Assembly: GCA_964423465.1 (NCBI GenBank)
Contig: CAYRFK010000045.1
Location: 1-25,442 of the forward strand
Origin: VGWF01 sp964423465
GTDB taxonomy: Bacteria > Verrucomicrobiota > Kiritimatiellia > PWTM01
Direction: 5' to 3'
Length of the DNA stretch: 25,442 bases
Shown here one piece after another: positions 15,001 through 22,832 of this stretch (the stretch's first letter is position 1; the number at the start of each line of letters is the position of its first letter). The translations under genes and the position numbers were made by a program. The notes under the pieces are model-generated. The model had not been told where the DNA came from. It saw only the letters and a program-made list of their open reading frames with translations, and made no database searches.

Positions 15001-15750
15001 ATGAATCTCGACGACATCCTCCGACAGGTTGCCGCCGGTGCGATCCCGCCCGCCGAGGCGGCACGCCGCATCGCAGGCTCGGCCGAGGCCAGCCTCGGCT
15101 TTGCCCGGATCGACCTCGACCGCCACCGCCGCTGCGGCGTGCCGGAGGTCGTGTTCTGCCCGGGCAAGACGGCGGAGCAGATCACCGCCATCCTGCGCCG
15201 CATGGCGGATGCCGGCCACAACGTGCTTGCATCACGCATCTCCCCGGACCAGGTGCGCGTCGTGCTCGAGGCGCTCCCCGCATCGGTCCATCACGAAACG
15301 GCACGGTGCCTCACTCTGGACGTCGCCCCGCTGCCGGAACCGCAGGGCCGGGTCGCGATCGTCACCGCGGGCACGTCGGACATCCCCGTCGCGGAGGAGG
15401 CCGCGCTGACCGCTTCGCGGATGGGCGCACACGTGGAGCGCATCTTTGACGTGGGCGTCGCAGGCCTCCATCGGCTGATGAAACATCTCGACGTGCTGCG
15501 GTCGAGCCGCGCGATTGTCGTGGCCGCCGGCATGGAGGGCGCCCTTCCATCGGTCGTCGGAGGCCTCGTCGACCGGCCCATCATCGCCGTACCCACGAGC
15601 GTCGGCTACGGCGTCAATCTCGGCGGCCTGACCACCCTGATGGCGATGCTCAACTCGTGCGTGCCCGGCATCACGGTCGTGAACATCGACAACGGATTTG
15701 GTGCCGGCGTGGCCGCGGCCATGATCAACCGGACCGGAGAGAGGACGTGA
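15001..15750 (+). CDS. larB: LarB, nickel-pincer cofactor biosynthesis carboxylase/hydrolase, 249 aa
   Basis: LarB carboxylates and hydrolyses nicotinic acid adenine dinucleotide, the first step to the nickel-pincer nucleotide cofactor of lactate racemase-type enzymes. The fold resembles PurE: VAIVTAGTSDIPVAEEAALTA, VGVAGLHRL, IVVAAGMEGALPSVVGGLVDRPIIAVPTSVGYG and TLMAMLNSCVPGITVVNIDNGFGAG are highly typical. Start M at 15001 gives MNLDDILRQVAAGAIPPAEAARRI, the usual opening, and a 249-aa protein matching the family. No strong ribosome binding site is visible before it. The spacer after the symporter gene (14839-15000) holds a small GGCCG-CAG-CGGCC hairpin at 14871-14883 and nothing else I recognise. 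The stop overlaps larC as GTGA. Confidence 0.93.
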   Translation: MNLDDILRQVAAGAIPPAEAARRIAGSAEASLGFARIDLDRHRRCGVPEVVFCPGKTAEQITAILRRMADAGHNVLASRISPDQVRVVLEALPASVHHETARCLTLDVAPLPEPQGRVAIVTAGTSDIPVAEEAALTASRMGAHVERIFDVGVAGLHRLMKHLDVLRSSRAIVVAAGMEGALPSVVGGLVDRPIIAVPTSVGYGVNLGGLTTLMAMLNSCVPGITVVNIDNGFGAGVAAAMINRTGERT

Positions 15751-17039
15751 GCGTACTCCGCTTCGACCTCACCGGCGGCGCCAGCGGGGACATGATCCTC
15801 GGCGCGCTCCTTGATCTGGGCGCCGACTGCGCTGCGATCGAGGCCCATCTCCACGCGCTGGGAGCCGGTGCGATCCACCTCGACGCCGCCCGCGCCTGCG
15901 TCCAGGGACTCACGGGCACAAGGCTCAGCGTCGCATGCGCCCATGGCGGACACCTCGTCCCCGGCCCGGCCGCCGTCCATGGACATGGGCATTCCCACTC
16001 GCACGACCATGCTCACGATCCCGCGCATGACCATGGGCACGGACACGGGCACGCGGGTCACGGCACTGTTCACTCGCATCGGTCCTATGCCGACATTCGC
16101 GCCATCCTCCAGGCTGGCGCGTTGCCAGCCACGGCCCGCGAGCTGGCGATGCGGGTCTTCCATCGACTCGCGGAGTCCGAGGGACGCATCCATGGCGTCC
16201 CGGCGGATGCGGTGACCTTCCACGAGGTCGGAGCGCTGGATTCAATCGCGGACATCGTCGGCTCATGCCTGGCACTCGCGGAGCTGGGCGTCACGGGCGT
16301 CGAGGTCGGACCGTTCCCGCTGGGCCACGGCGAGATCCATTGCGCCCACGGCGTCTATCCCCTCCCCGCGCCGGCGGTCGTCGATCTCCTTCGGGGGATG
16401 TCCTGTGTCGCGGTCGATGAAGTGCGCGAAACCGTCACTCCGACCGGCGCAGCCCTGCTGGTCGAATGGGCGGCATCCCTTCCCGCACCGGCGGGACCGC
16501 GCAGGATGGTCGGGGCGGGCTATGGGTTCGGCCACCACGAACTCCGGGGCCGTCCCAACGTGCTGCGCGTCGTCCGGATGGATCCGGAGCCGGCCGGGCA
16601 ATCCGCACCGGACGATTGCCTGGTGCTCGAAACGCAGATCGACGATTCGACAGGCGAATGGATGGGCGTGCTGGTCACGAAGCTGATGGCCGACGGCGCA
16701 CTCGATGTCTATACGACGCCGGTCCAGATGAAGAAGCAGCGCCCCGGAACGCTCGTCACGGTGCTCTGCACGTGCGACCGACGGGACACGATGCTCGACA
16801 TCCTTTTCCGAAACTCGACGACCTTCGGCGTGAGGGAGCAGACGGTCCGCCGCACGGTTCTCGACCGCCGCTGGGAGACGGCCGAGACCGGGTTCGGCCC
16901 CGTGCGAATCAAGACCGGCATATGGAAGGGCGAAGCCGTTACGCGGGCACCCGAAATGGATGATTGTATGGCCCGCGCAGCGGAGCACGGAGTGGAACCC
17001 CGGAAGGTCTACGAGTCCGCCCTGCGCACGGCACCCTGA
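15747..17039 (+). CDS. larC: LarC, nickel insertion protein of the nickel-pincer cofactor, 430 aa
   Basis: LarC uses CTP to insert nickel into the pincer cofactor precursor. The start is a GTG at 15747 that overlaps the larB stop. The N-terminal signature VLRFDLTGGASGDMILGALLDLG is intact. A histidine-rich stretch with 15 His in 34 residues (about residues 78-111) probably stores or delivers nickel. HRSYADIRAIL and VTFHEVGALDSIADIVG are conserved, as are PTGAALLVEWA and the C-terminal metal/nucleotide region (LETQIDDSTGEWMGVLV, PVQMKKQRPGTLVTVLC, FRNSTTFGVREQTVRR). In Lactobacillus plantarum LarC is made from two overlapping frames by frameshifting; here it is one continuous frame. The sulfurtransferase larE and a larA racemase are not in the window. 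Confidence 0.94.
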   Translation: MSVLRFDLTGGASGDMILGALLDLGADCAAIEAHLHALGAGAIHLDAARACVQGLTGTRLSVACAHGGHLVPGPAAVHGHGHSHSHDHAHDPAHDHGHGHGHAGHGTVHSHRSYADIRAILQAGALPATARELAMRVFHRLAESEGRIHGVPADAVTFHEVGALDSIADIVGSCLALAELGVTGVEVGPFPLGHGEIHCAHGVYPLPAPAVVDLLRGMSCVAVDEVRETVTPTGAALLVEWAASLPAPAGPRRMVGAGYGFGHHELRGRPNVLRVVRMDPEPAGQSAPDDCLVLETQIDDSTGEWMGVLVTKLMADGALDVYTTPVQMKKQRPGTLVTVLCTCDRRDTMLDILFRNSTTFGVREQTVRRTVLDRRWETAETGFGPVRIKTGIWKGEAVTRAPEMDDCMARAAEHGVEPRKVYESALRTAP

Positions 17040-17070
17040 GGAAGATTCGGCAACATCCGTGCGGAAGGTC

Positions 17071-17099
17071 TTGTCCCGCAGTCTCCGGTCGTGTTCAAT
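17071..17099 (+). promoter_or_regulatory. Possible promoter for tRNA-Pro
   Basis: TTGTCC at 17071-17076 and TTCAAT at 17094-17099 are separated by 17 bases and match the consensus at four of six positions each. The start would fall about 10 bases before the tRNA at 17117. Because both boxes are imperfect, read-through from larC is an alternative. Confidence 0.35.
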
Positions 17100-17116
17100 G
17101 CACATCCTGCTTGCAT

Positions 17117-17193
17117 CGGGGCGTAGCGCAGTCTGGTAGCGCGACAGCTTTGGGAGCTGTAAGTCGTGGGTTCAAATCCCACCGCCCCGACCA
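17117..17193 (+). tRNA. tRNA-Pro (anticodon TGG)
   Basis: The 77-base cloverleaf is complete. The acceptor CGGGGCG (17117-17123) pairs with CGCCCCG (17183-17189). The anticodon stem ACAGC/GCTGT encloses TTTGGGA, with TGG at 17151-17153. The T arm GTGGG/CCCAC encloses TTCAAAT. The discriminator is A (17190) and the CCA end is encoded (17191-17193). Confidence 0.97.
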
Positions 17194-17200
17194 TCCATAG

Positions 17201-17232
17201 AAAAAGGCGGCCCCGGTTGCCCGGGGCCGCCT
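17201..17232 (-). terminator. Rho-independent terminator of the RRM gene
   Basis: A perfect 12-bp stem (AGGCGGCCCCGG against CCGGGGCCGCCT) with a 4-base loop is followed on the minus strand by a five-T run (AAAAA at 17201-17205 on the plus strand). This is the classic form for the minus-strand gene that ends at 17278. On the plus strand it may also stop transcripts leaving tRNA-Pro. Confidence 0.85.
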
Positions 17233-17277
17233 CAATCGTCTGGATGAGTTTCTTGGGAAACCCTTCCGGACTTCGGT

Positions 17278-17592
17278 CTAGTAGCGGTCGCGACCGCCAC
17301 CACCGTAGCCGCCGCCACCGCCGCCACCGCCACGGGGACGATCCTCGCGGGGCTTGGCTTCGTTGACGGTGAGGGCGCGTCCATCGCAGTTCTTGCCGTT
17401 CATTTCGGCAATCGCGCGATTGGCCTCGTCCTGGCTGCCCATCTCGATGAAGGCGAAGCCGCGGGACTTGTTGGTGAACTTGTCCATGATGACGCTGCAG
17501 CTCTGGACCGAGCCGAAGGGCTCGAACAAGGAACGGAGCGAGCTTTCGGTCGTGTCGAACGACAGGTTTCCGACGAACAGTTTAGTTGCCAT
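17278..17592 (-). CDS. RRM-type RNA-binding protein with glycine-rich tail, 104 aa
   Basis: This small protein has one RNA recognition motif (about residues 3-80), with RNP2 as KLFVGNLSF and RNP1 as RGFAFIEM, and MDKFTNKS in the loop typical of bacterial Rbp proteins. After KPREDRPR it ends in a Gly-rich tail (GGGGGGGGYGGGGRDRY). In cyanobacteria and other bacteria such proteins bind AU-rich RNA and are often cold-induced. The ATG at 17590-17592 has only a weak GAAAGAT before it. A long structured leader and a promoter lie upstream, and a strong terminator downstream, so it is a monocistronic unit. Cold regulation is inferred, not shown. Confidence 0.93.
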   Translation of the reverse strand: MATKLFVGNLSFDTTESSLRSLFEPFGSVQSCSVIMDKFTNKSRGFAFIEMGSQDEANRAIAEMNGKNCDGRALTVNEAKPREDRPRGGGGGGGGYGGGGRDRY

Positions 17593-17622
17593 ACGTATCT
17601 TTCACTGATGCCCTGGAGCGAG

Positions 17623-17678
17623 AATTGGCTGACTGTTCCCGAGTCATTCGGGTTTCGGATCGGCACCAGCCAGCAATT
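17623..17678 (-). promoter_or_regulatory. Structured 5' leader of the RRM gene
   Basis: Within the leader, AATTG(G)CTGACTG at 17623-17635 can pair with CAGCCAGCAATT at 17667-17678, 11 pairs with one bulge and one mismatch. Inside it lies a CCCGA/TCGGG hairpin at 17638-17652. The fold sits 31 bases upstream of the start codon, and the message is much longer upstream than others here. It could be a thermosensor or an autoregulatory site. Confidence 0.5.
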
Positions 17679-17734
17679 TGCGGGCGAGGCACAACCTACC
17701 ATTCACGGCCTGATCTCTCTGCGAGCTGGGTGAG

Positions 17735-17762
17735 TCTATACCGGCATCCATCGCAATGCAAG
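17735..17762 (-). promoter_or_regulatory. Sigma70-type promoter of the RRM gene
   Basis: Read on the minus strand, TATAGA at 17740-17735 is a good -10 and CTTGCA at 17762-17757 a fair -35, 16 bases apart. Transcription would begin near 17728 and leave a leader of about 135 bases. The surrounding patch is AT-rich. Confidence 0.5.
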
Positions 17763-17801
17763 ATATTATCCGAACGTTTTTTTCGCATTCTCCGCGTCGG
17801 C

Positions 17802-17827
17802 GTTTGCCGTTGCGTTCGCAGGCAAAC
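17802..17827 (+). promoter_or_regulatory. Imperfect palindrome upstream of the arabinofuranosidase gene
   Basis: GTTTGCC (17802-17808) and GGCAAAC (17821-17827) flank a perfect TGCGTTCGCA-like inner repeat (TGCG/CGCA, 17811-17820). It could be an operator for a sugar-responsive regulator or a leader hairpin. It lies 35 bases before the start codon at 17863. No regulator gene adjoins. Confidence 0.35.
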
Positions 17828-17862
17828 CCGTCTTATTGTGCATCGAAATAATGAGGTGCGAC

Positions 17863-20247
17863 ATGATGACGTCCCCCCGCTCTATCGTGATGCCGGTCCT
17901 TCTCGTCGCGGCGGTCTGGTTCGCACGCACGGCGCCTGCGCAGGTGGCCAATCCCGGATTCGAAGACGGCGGGGCCGGCCGGGTTGCTGGATGGAAGCCC
18001 GAGACTTGGAACGGGAAGGCCTCGGCCGAACCGGTCGACGGCGGTCACGGCGGCGCGCGCTCGATCCAGATCGAATCGAAGGACGCGGGCGCCGACACGG
18101 CCTGGACCACGAAGGTCGCCGTGCGCCCCTTTGCACGGCACCGCATCAGCGCCTGGGTCAAGGTCGACGGCGTCGAGCCGAAGGGCGGCGCGGGGGCCGG
18201 CATCAACCTGCACGGACGTGACGAGAAGTCGCAGATGCTGACCGGCACGAAGGACTGGACCGAGGTCTCCCTCGAGTTCGATTCCGGCACCGACGACGCC
18301 GTGCAGCTCAACTGCATCCTCGGCTACATGGGCCTTGCCAAGGGGCGCGCACGGTTCGCCGACCTCCGCATCGAAATGCTGGAGGCGCACCCGATCGAGC
18401 CCGGAGTGATCGCCATCGACGCCGCACAGAAGGGCGAACCGATGAGCCCGCTCATCTACGGCCAGTTCATCGAGCACCTCGGCCGCTGCATCTACGGCGG
18501 CATCTGGGCGGAGATGCTCGAGGACCGCAAGTTCCATTACGACATCACCCCCGACTACGCGCCCTACGGGCCCGGCCGCGCGCCCTCGGCCGAGATCCCC
18601 TTCCCCGTCGTCAGCGCCTCGCCCTGGCAGATCGTCGCCAGCGACCCGGCCGCGGTCACCATGTCCACGAACGACATCTTCACCGGCCGGCACGTCCCGC
18701 GGCTTGCGGCCGGCGCCGCGATCCGTCAGAGCGACCTGGTCGTCGAGTCGGGTCGCGAGTACGAGGGCTATGTGTGGGTCCGCGGCGAAGGCTCGAAGAC
18801 CCGTATCACGGTGACGCTCGACGGCGCGAAGGGCGGATTCACGGCCGTCGCCCCGTCCGGGCGCGACTACACGCGCCTGCCCTTCGCCTTCCGGGGGACC
18901 AACAACACTCCAAAGGCCTCTCTGACCGTGCGCCTCGACGATGCGCCCGGCCGCATCGGGACGGTTTCCCTGATGCCCGCGGACAACGTCGAGGGCTTGC
19001 GCGCCGACACCCTCGCACTCCTCCGCGAACTGCGCTCGCCGATCTACCGGTGGCCCGGCGGGAACTTCGTCTCCGGCTACGACTGGCGCGACGGCATCGG
19101 CGACCGCGACCGCCGTCCGCCCCGTGTGAATCCGGCGTGGACCGGGGTCGAACACAACGACTTCGGCATGCATGAGTTCATCCGCTTCTGCCGCATCCTC
19201 GACACCGAGCCGCTCATCACCGTCAATACGGGCTTCGGCGACGCCCATTCCGCCGCCGCGGAGTTGGAGTACGCCAACGGCGCCGCCGACACGCCGTGGG
19301 GGCACAAGCGCGCGCAGAACGGCGCCCGCCAGCCGTTCGGGGTGAAGTACTGGTGTGTCGGCAACGAGATGTGGGGGCCGTGGCAGCTCGGCTTCATGAA
19401 GGCCGAGCACTACTACATCAAGCACAACTGGGTCGTCGACACGATGCGCGGCGTCGACCCCGCGTTCATCCCGATCGCCTCGGGCAACATCGGGCCATGG
19501 AGCGAGGGACTGCTGCGCGAATGCGCGGGGCGCATGGACTACATCGCCGAGCACTTCTACTGTCAGGAGCGCCCCGGCGTGCTCGGCCACGTCCGCCAGA
19601 TCACCGACAACATCCGGCGGAAGGCCGAGGCCCATCGCGAATACCGCACGAAGATCGACGCCCTGAACGGCCGCGACATCCGGGTCGCCATGACGGAGTG
19701 GAACTACTGGTACGGCCCCCACCCCTTCGGCGAGCTCGGCACGCGGTACTTCCTCAAGGACGGCCTCGGCATCGCCGCCGGGCTGCACGAGTATGCCCGC
19801 CAGTCGGACATCATCGGCGCCGCGTTCTACGCCCAGACCGTCAACGTCATCGGCTGCATCAAGGCCTCCAAGTCGCGCGCGGCGCTGGAGACCACCGGGC
19901 TTGCGCTGAGGCTGTACCGGGACCACTTCCTCGGCGCGCCCCTCAAGACCACGACCGGCCCGCTGCTCGACGCGCAGGCGATGCTCGCACCCGACGGCAG
20001 GCATGTCGTCCTCGGCATCGTCAATCCGCAGGACTCCGTCCTTGAGGTCCCCCTGAGCCTGGCCGGCCTCGTCCCCGCCGGTCCTGCAGAATCGTGGCGG
20101 ATCGCCGGCGCGGATCCGATGGCGTACAACGACCCCGACACGCCCGACACGATCGCCGTCGAATCACTCGGAAAGGCCGACCTCGGCACCTCGGTCAAAC
20201 TTGCCCCCTATTCGGCGACGGTGATCAAGGTGCCGGTGAAGCCGTAG
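17863..20247 (+). CDS. GH51-type alpha-L-arabinofuranosidase with carbohydrate-binding-like regions, secreted, 794 aa
   Basis: This is a secreted glycoside hydrolase related to family GH51, which releases terminal arabinofuranose from arabinan and arabinoxylan. A signal peptide (residues about 1-27) is followed by a CBM4/9-like carbohydrate-binding region (about 30-175, opening VANPGFEDGG). The catalytic domain starts near EPMSPLIYGQFIEHLGRCIYGG and contains RWPGGNFVSGYDWRDGIG. The acid/base is E502 in GNEMWG and the nucleophile E612 in AMTEWNYW. A beta-rich insert of about 120 residues (RKFHYDITPDYAPYG to VSLMPADN) lies inside the N-terminal part of the barrel. The C-terminal beta domain ends SVKLAPYSATVIKVPVK. 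The start at 17863 has GAGG six bases upstream. The gene converges on the beta-helix gene. Confidence 0.9.
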   Translation: MMTSPRSIVMPVLLVAAVWFARTAPAQVANPGFEDGGAGRVAGWKPETWNGKASAEPVDGGHGGARSIQIESKDAGADTAWTTKVAVRPFARHRISAWVKVDGVEPKGGAGAGINLHGRDEKSQMLTGTKDWTEVSLEFDSGTDDAVQLNCILGYMGLAKGRARFADLRIEMLEAHPIEPGVIAIDAAQKGEPMSPLIYGQFIEHLGRCIYGGIWAEMLEDRKFHYDITPDYAPYGPGRAPSAEIPFPVVSASPWQIVASDPAAVTMSTNDIFTGRHVPRLAAGAAIRQSDLVVESGREYEGYVWVRGEGSKTRITVTLDGAKGGFTAVAPSGRDYTRLPFAFRGTNNTPKASLTVRLDDAPGRIGTVSLMPADNVEGLRADTLALLRELRSPIYRWPGGNFVSGYDWRDGIGDRDRRPPRVNPAWTGVEHNDFGMHEFIRFCRILDTEPLITVNTGFGDAHSAAAELEYANGAADTPWGHKRAQNGARQPFGVKYWCVGNEMWGPWQLGFMKAEHYYIKHNWVVDTMRGVDPAFIPIASGNIGPWSEGLLRECAGRMDYIAEHFYCQERPGVLGHVRQITDNIRRKAEAHREYRTKIDALNGRDIRVAMTEWNYWYGPHPFGELGTRYFLKDGLGIAAGLHEYARQSDIIGAAFYAQTVNVIGCIKASKSRAALETTGLALRLYRDHFLGAPLKTTTGPLLDAQAMLAPDGRHVVLGIVNPQDSVLEVPLSLAGLVPAGPAESWRIAGADPMAYNDPDTPDTIAVESLGKADLGTSVKLAPYSATVIKVPVKP

Positions 20248-20276
20248 CCCGCGGGGGCTCCGCACGGGCGCGAAGG

Positions 20277-22760
20277 TCACGGCGACGGGCCGTGCAGGCG
20301 GACACGCAGATTGAGGTTGGATGCGGCGGCAGGCACGGGCGCGTCGGCACTCGCGCCGGTTGAATCCACGAACTGCACGTGCGACCACCCGTCGGTGGCG
20401 AGACCCTGCTGGGCCTCGACCGCATAGCGCGCACCGGGCATGGCCCCCCACGTCAGCCGGCCATCCGCCGCACCCACGATATCGAACGGCGGCGGACGGA
20501 CCTCCGCCGGCCCCGCATCCCACAGGCCGTTGTCGGGTGCGCCCTCGGACAGGTTCACGCCCAGCGCCGCACCGACGCGCGCCATCAAAGCCGTCGCCGC
20601 GGCGGGCACAATCCCCGCATCCACCGCCGGACTGTTGTACGGGAGCGCGGGCCAGCCGTCCGCACGCAGAAGGAACAACGCCACCGCAGGGGCGGCCTGC
20701 GCCCCCGACGCTTCCCAGACCGTGGAGGTACGGATCTGCGTAAGGTTCGTATAGAGAAGGTGCCGCCAGGAGTTGGCCTCGTTGTCCCACAGGTAGTGAT
20801 GTCGCATCGACACGGCGCCCGTTCCGGCGGGCTGGTAGATGTTGCGGTTGATGACGATCCGCGACATGGCCGAGGTCGGCGCCCGGACCGAGACTCCGGC
20901 ATCGGGGAACGGCGTCACCGCAGCAAACGACGTTGGGAGCAGGTTGTTGCACACGCGGTTGCTTGTGTTGAAGTCCGGCATTCGCGCAACCTGTCCGTCG
21001 ACAACGATCCCGTACGGATTCCCTGCGCACAGGTTGTTGAACAGGGCCACGTCGCGGCTGTGGGCGATGTAGAGTCCGGCATAGCCGTTGCTCACGGCCG
21101 TGTTCCGGTGAAAGACGACCGAGTCGACGCCGTTGGTTCCGCTCTTCGTGATATCCACATAGGCACCGAAACCCGCGCGGCGCCCGCGGCTGGTCTCCCA
21201 CCAGTTGATGACACTCGCTGCGTACGTCCAACCGATGTTGTCGCGAAACACGTTGCCAAGAACCAACAGATCCGAAGCGGTCGTGCCGTCGGCCCACACC
21301 TTGAATCCGGCCGAATCCGCAGAGCCGAGCGCGCACCTCTCGAACACGTTGCCGACAAAGGCCGACAGCGAGGCCGGCGCCCCGGCCACCTGAAGGCCGT
21401 TCTGCATCACGTCGCAAACCGTGTTGCTGCGGAACAGCATCCGGTGCGGCGAATCGAAGATCAGTCCGATGCCCTGGTCAATTGCCGGGCGGAAGCCGAG
21501 ATCATGGAAACGACACCCCTCGATGCGCAGGTTGCGGACGCCCGGCGTGGCGGGTCCTCCGTCGTGAATCGAAAGGACGGCGGTGCCGTCGCAGGGACCG
21601 ATGTCGCACCCGACGACGGTCAGGTTGCTGATCGAAGCCAGCGAGCCGTCGGCATAGAGATAGAGTCCCTCGCCGCAGTCGCGGATTCGAAGGCGGTCGA
21701 GCGTCAGCCCATACGAGGGCTGGCTCCAGTTGCTGATCCAGATCGCGGCGCCCGCCGTCGAGTAGCCGGAGTAGGTCGGCGTCTGACATTCGATGGCCAT
21801 CGTCTCGATCCGGATCCACGAACGGTGACGCAGGTTGAAGCCGACGGGGCGGCGGGCGATCTCAATCGTAAGATTTGTCGGGTGCGCGCCGCCGGGCGGC
21901 AGCAGGTAGATCGCTGCGGGATTCGTCGTGCAGATCCACTCCCCCTCCCGGTCCAACAGAACGCCCGCGCCCTCGACGTAGTACTTGGTGTTCGTGCTGA
22001 ATCCGTAGTCGGTCGAAGCAACGCGCACACCACCTGTGGACGGCACATGCTCAAGGATCGGCCGCCGGTAGGTGTCGTGTCCCTGCACGCCGTCGGTCGC
22101 CCACAGGACCGCCCCGGTCAGGACGGTTCCGGAAACGCCGTTCACGGTCCGCAGATTGCCCGCCTGGACATCGGGATAGGACCCCGGCGTGTCGTCATTC
22201 GTATCCCAGAAGCGGCTGGAGGTGCCGCCGTCCGCCTTCCACCAGTTCTCGTGATGGCGCCAGGGGGTGCTCACGGCCCAGTCCGGTTCCCGGGCCTTCG
22301 GCAGGCGGGTCCGATTCGTGCCGTCGATCCACAGGACCAGTTCGGGAAGATTGGTCCATCCGGGCAGGAGCGCCTTGAAGACATTCGAGACGACAATGCC
22401 CGGCGGAAGCCCGATCTGGTTCGAGGTCAGGCGCGACCAGGACAGCGCCGACGACGGTTCGGCCCCGGTGACCACCGCCTCCCCGTTGGTCGGATCGCCG
22501 CGGATCACGATCGGCAGCGCGGCGGTGCCGTTCGTCGGCGGCGAGACGGTCTCCCGGTAGCGGCCGGGGCCGACGTGGATGACGTCTCCCGGTGCCGCGT
22601 TCGAAACCGCGCGGCCGATCGTCCGGAACGCCGCAACCGGCGACAGGCCGCTGTTGCCGTTCGCACCCGACACGGCGTCCACGAAGTAGTCCGCCGCCCC
22701 AGCGCCTGACGCGGCAAGCGCGACCATCAGCAGGATTGCATCTGACCTGAACCACGCCAT
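20277..22760 (-). CDS. Secreted right-handed parallel beta-helix protein, 827 aa
   Basis: This is probably a secreted polysaccharide lyase-like or surface protein. A signal peptide (MAWFRSDAILLMVALAASGAGA) precedes YFVDAVSGANGNSGLSPVAAFRTIGRAV and GDVIHVGPGRYRETV, the usual opening of DUF1565/pectate-lyase-like beta-helix proteins. Residues about 350-700 carry short strand repeats of the type NLRIEGCRFHDLG, VVGCDIG, LLVLGNVFRDN and VALFNNLCAGN. A C-terminal segment (RLTWGAMPGARYAVEAQQGLATDGW) resembles the beta-sandwich tails of secreted PVC proteins. No catalytic residues can be named. I chose the ATG at 22758-22760; one 15 bases upstream (22775) is an alternative. A TATATT box lies five bases before the chosen start. 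The arabinofuranosidase gene converges on it with 29 bases between stops. Confidence 0.8.
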   Translation of the reverse strand: MAWFRSDAILLMVALAASGAGAADYFVDAVSGANGNSGLSPVAAFRTIGRAVSNAAPGDVIHVGPGRYRETVSPPTNGTAALPIVIRGDPTNGEAVVTGAEPSSALSWSRLTSNQIGLPPGIVVSNVFKALLPGWTNLPELVLWIDGTNRTRLPKAREPDWAVSTPWRHHENWWKADGGTSSRFWDTNDDTPGSYPDVQAGNLRTVNGVSGTVLTGAVLWATDGVQGHDTYRRPILEHVPSTGGVRVASTDYGFSTNTKYYVEGAGVLLDREGEWICTTNPAAIYLLPPGGAHPTNLTIEIARRPVGFNLRHRSWIRIETMAIECQTPTYSGYSTAGAAIWISNWSQPSYGLTLDRLRIRDCGEGLYLYADGSLASISNLTVVGCDIGPCDGTAVLSIHDGGPATPGVRNLRIEGCRFHDLGFRPAIDQGIGLIFDSPHRMLFRSNTVCDVMQNGLQVAGAPASLSAFVGNVFERCALGSADSAGFKVWADGTTASDLLVLGNVFRDNIGWTYAASVINWWETSRGRRAGFGAYVDITKSGTNGVDSVVFHRNTAVSNGYAGLYIAHSRDVALFNNLCAGNPYGIVVDGQVARMPDFNTSNRVCNNLLPTSFAAVTPFPDAGVSVRAPTSAMSRIVINRNIYQPAGTGAVSMRHHYLWDNEANSWRHLLYTNLTQIRTSTVWEASGAQAAPAVALFLLRADGWPALPYNSPAVDAGIVPAAATALMARVGAALGVNLSEGAPDNGLWDAGPAEVRPPPFDIVGAADGRLTWGAMPGARYAVEAQQGLATDGWSHVQFVDSTGASADAPVPAAASNLNLRVRLHGPSP

Positions 22761-22832
22761 GCCTGAATATACCATGCTGGACCGGCCTTTCGCGCGCCCG
22801 CCTCCGCGCTCCGACCCTGAAACCGGAGGAGG

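Noticed and set aside
13219..15219. A 666-codon minus-strand frame
   Set aside because: Antisense to the symporter and larB; the His/Arg/Asp-rich composition is typical of a GC-rich shadow frame.
15978..16079. CAT/CAC-rich repeat-like DNA in larC
   Set aside because: It is explained by codons of the histidine-rich metal-binding segment of LarC and is in frame.
17009..17194. Minus-strand open frame across tRNA-Pro (VGAVGFEPTTYSS type)
   Set aside because: It is the well-known false frame produced by reading the antisense of a tRNA gene.
17833..20004. A 723-codon minus-strand frame
   Set aside because: It lies fully antisense to the arabinofuranosidase gene and is a GC-rich shadow; its composition is Arg/Asp/Gly-rich without motifs.
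20379..22709. A 776-codon plus-strand frame
   Set aside because: Antisense shadow of the beta-helix gene, with very high Arg content and no recognisable domains.
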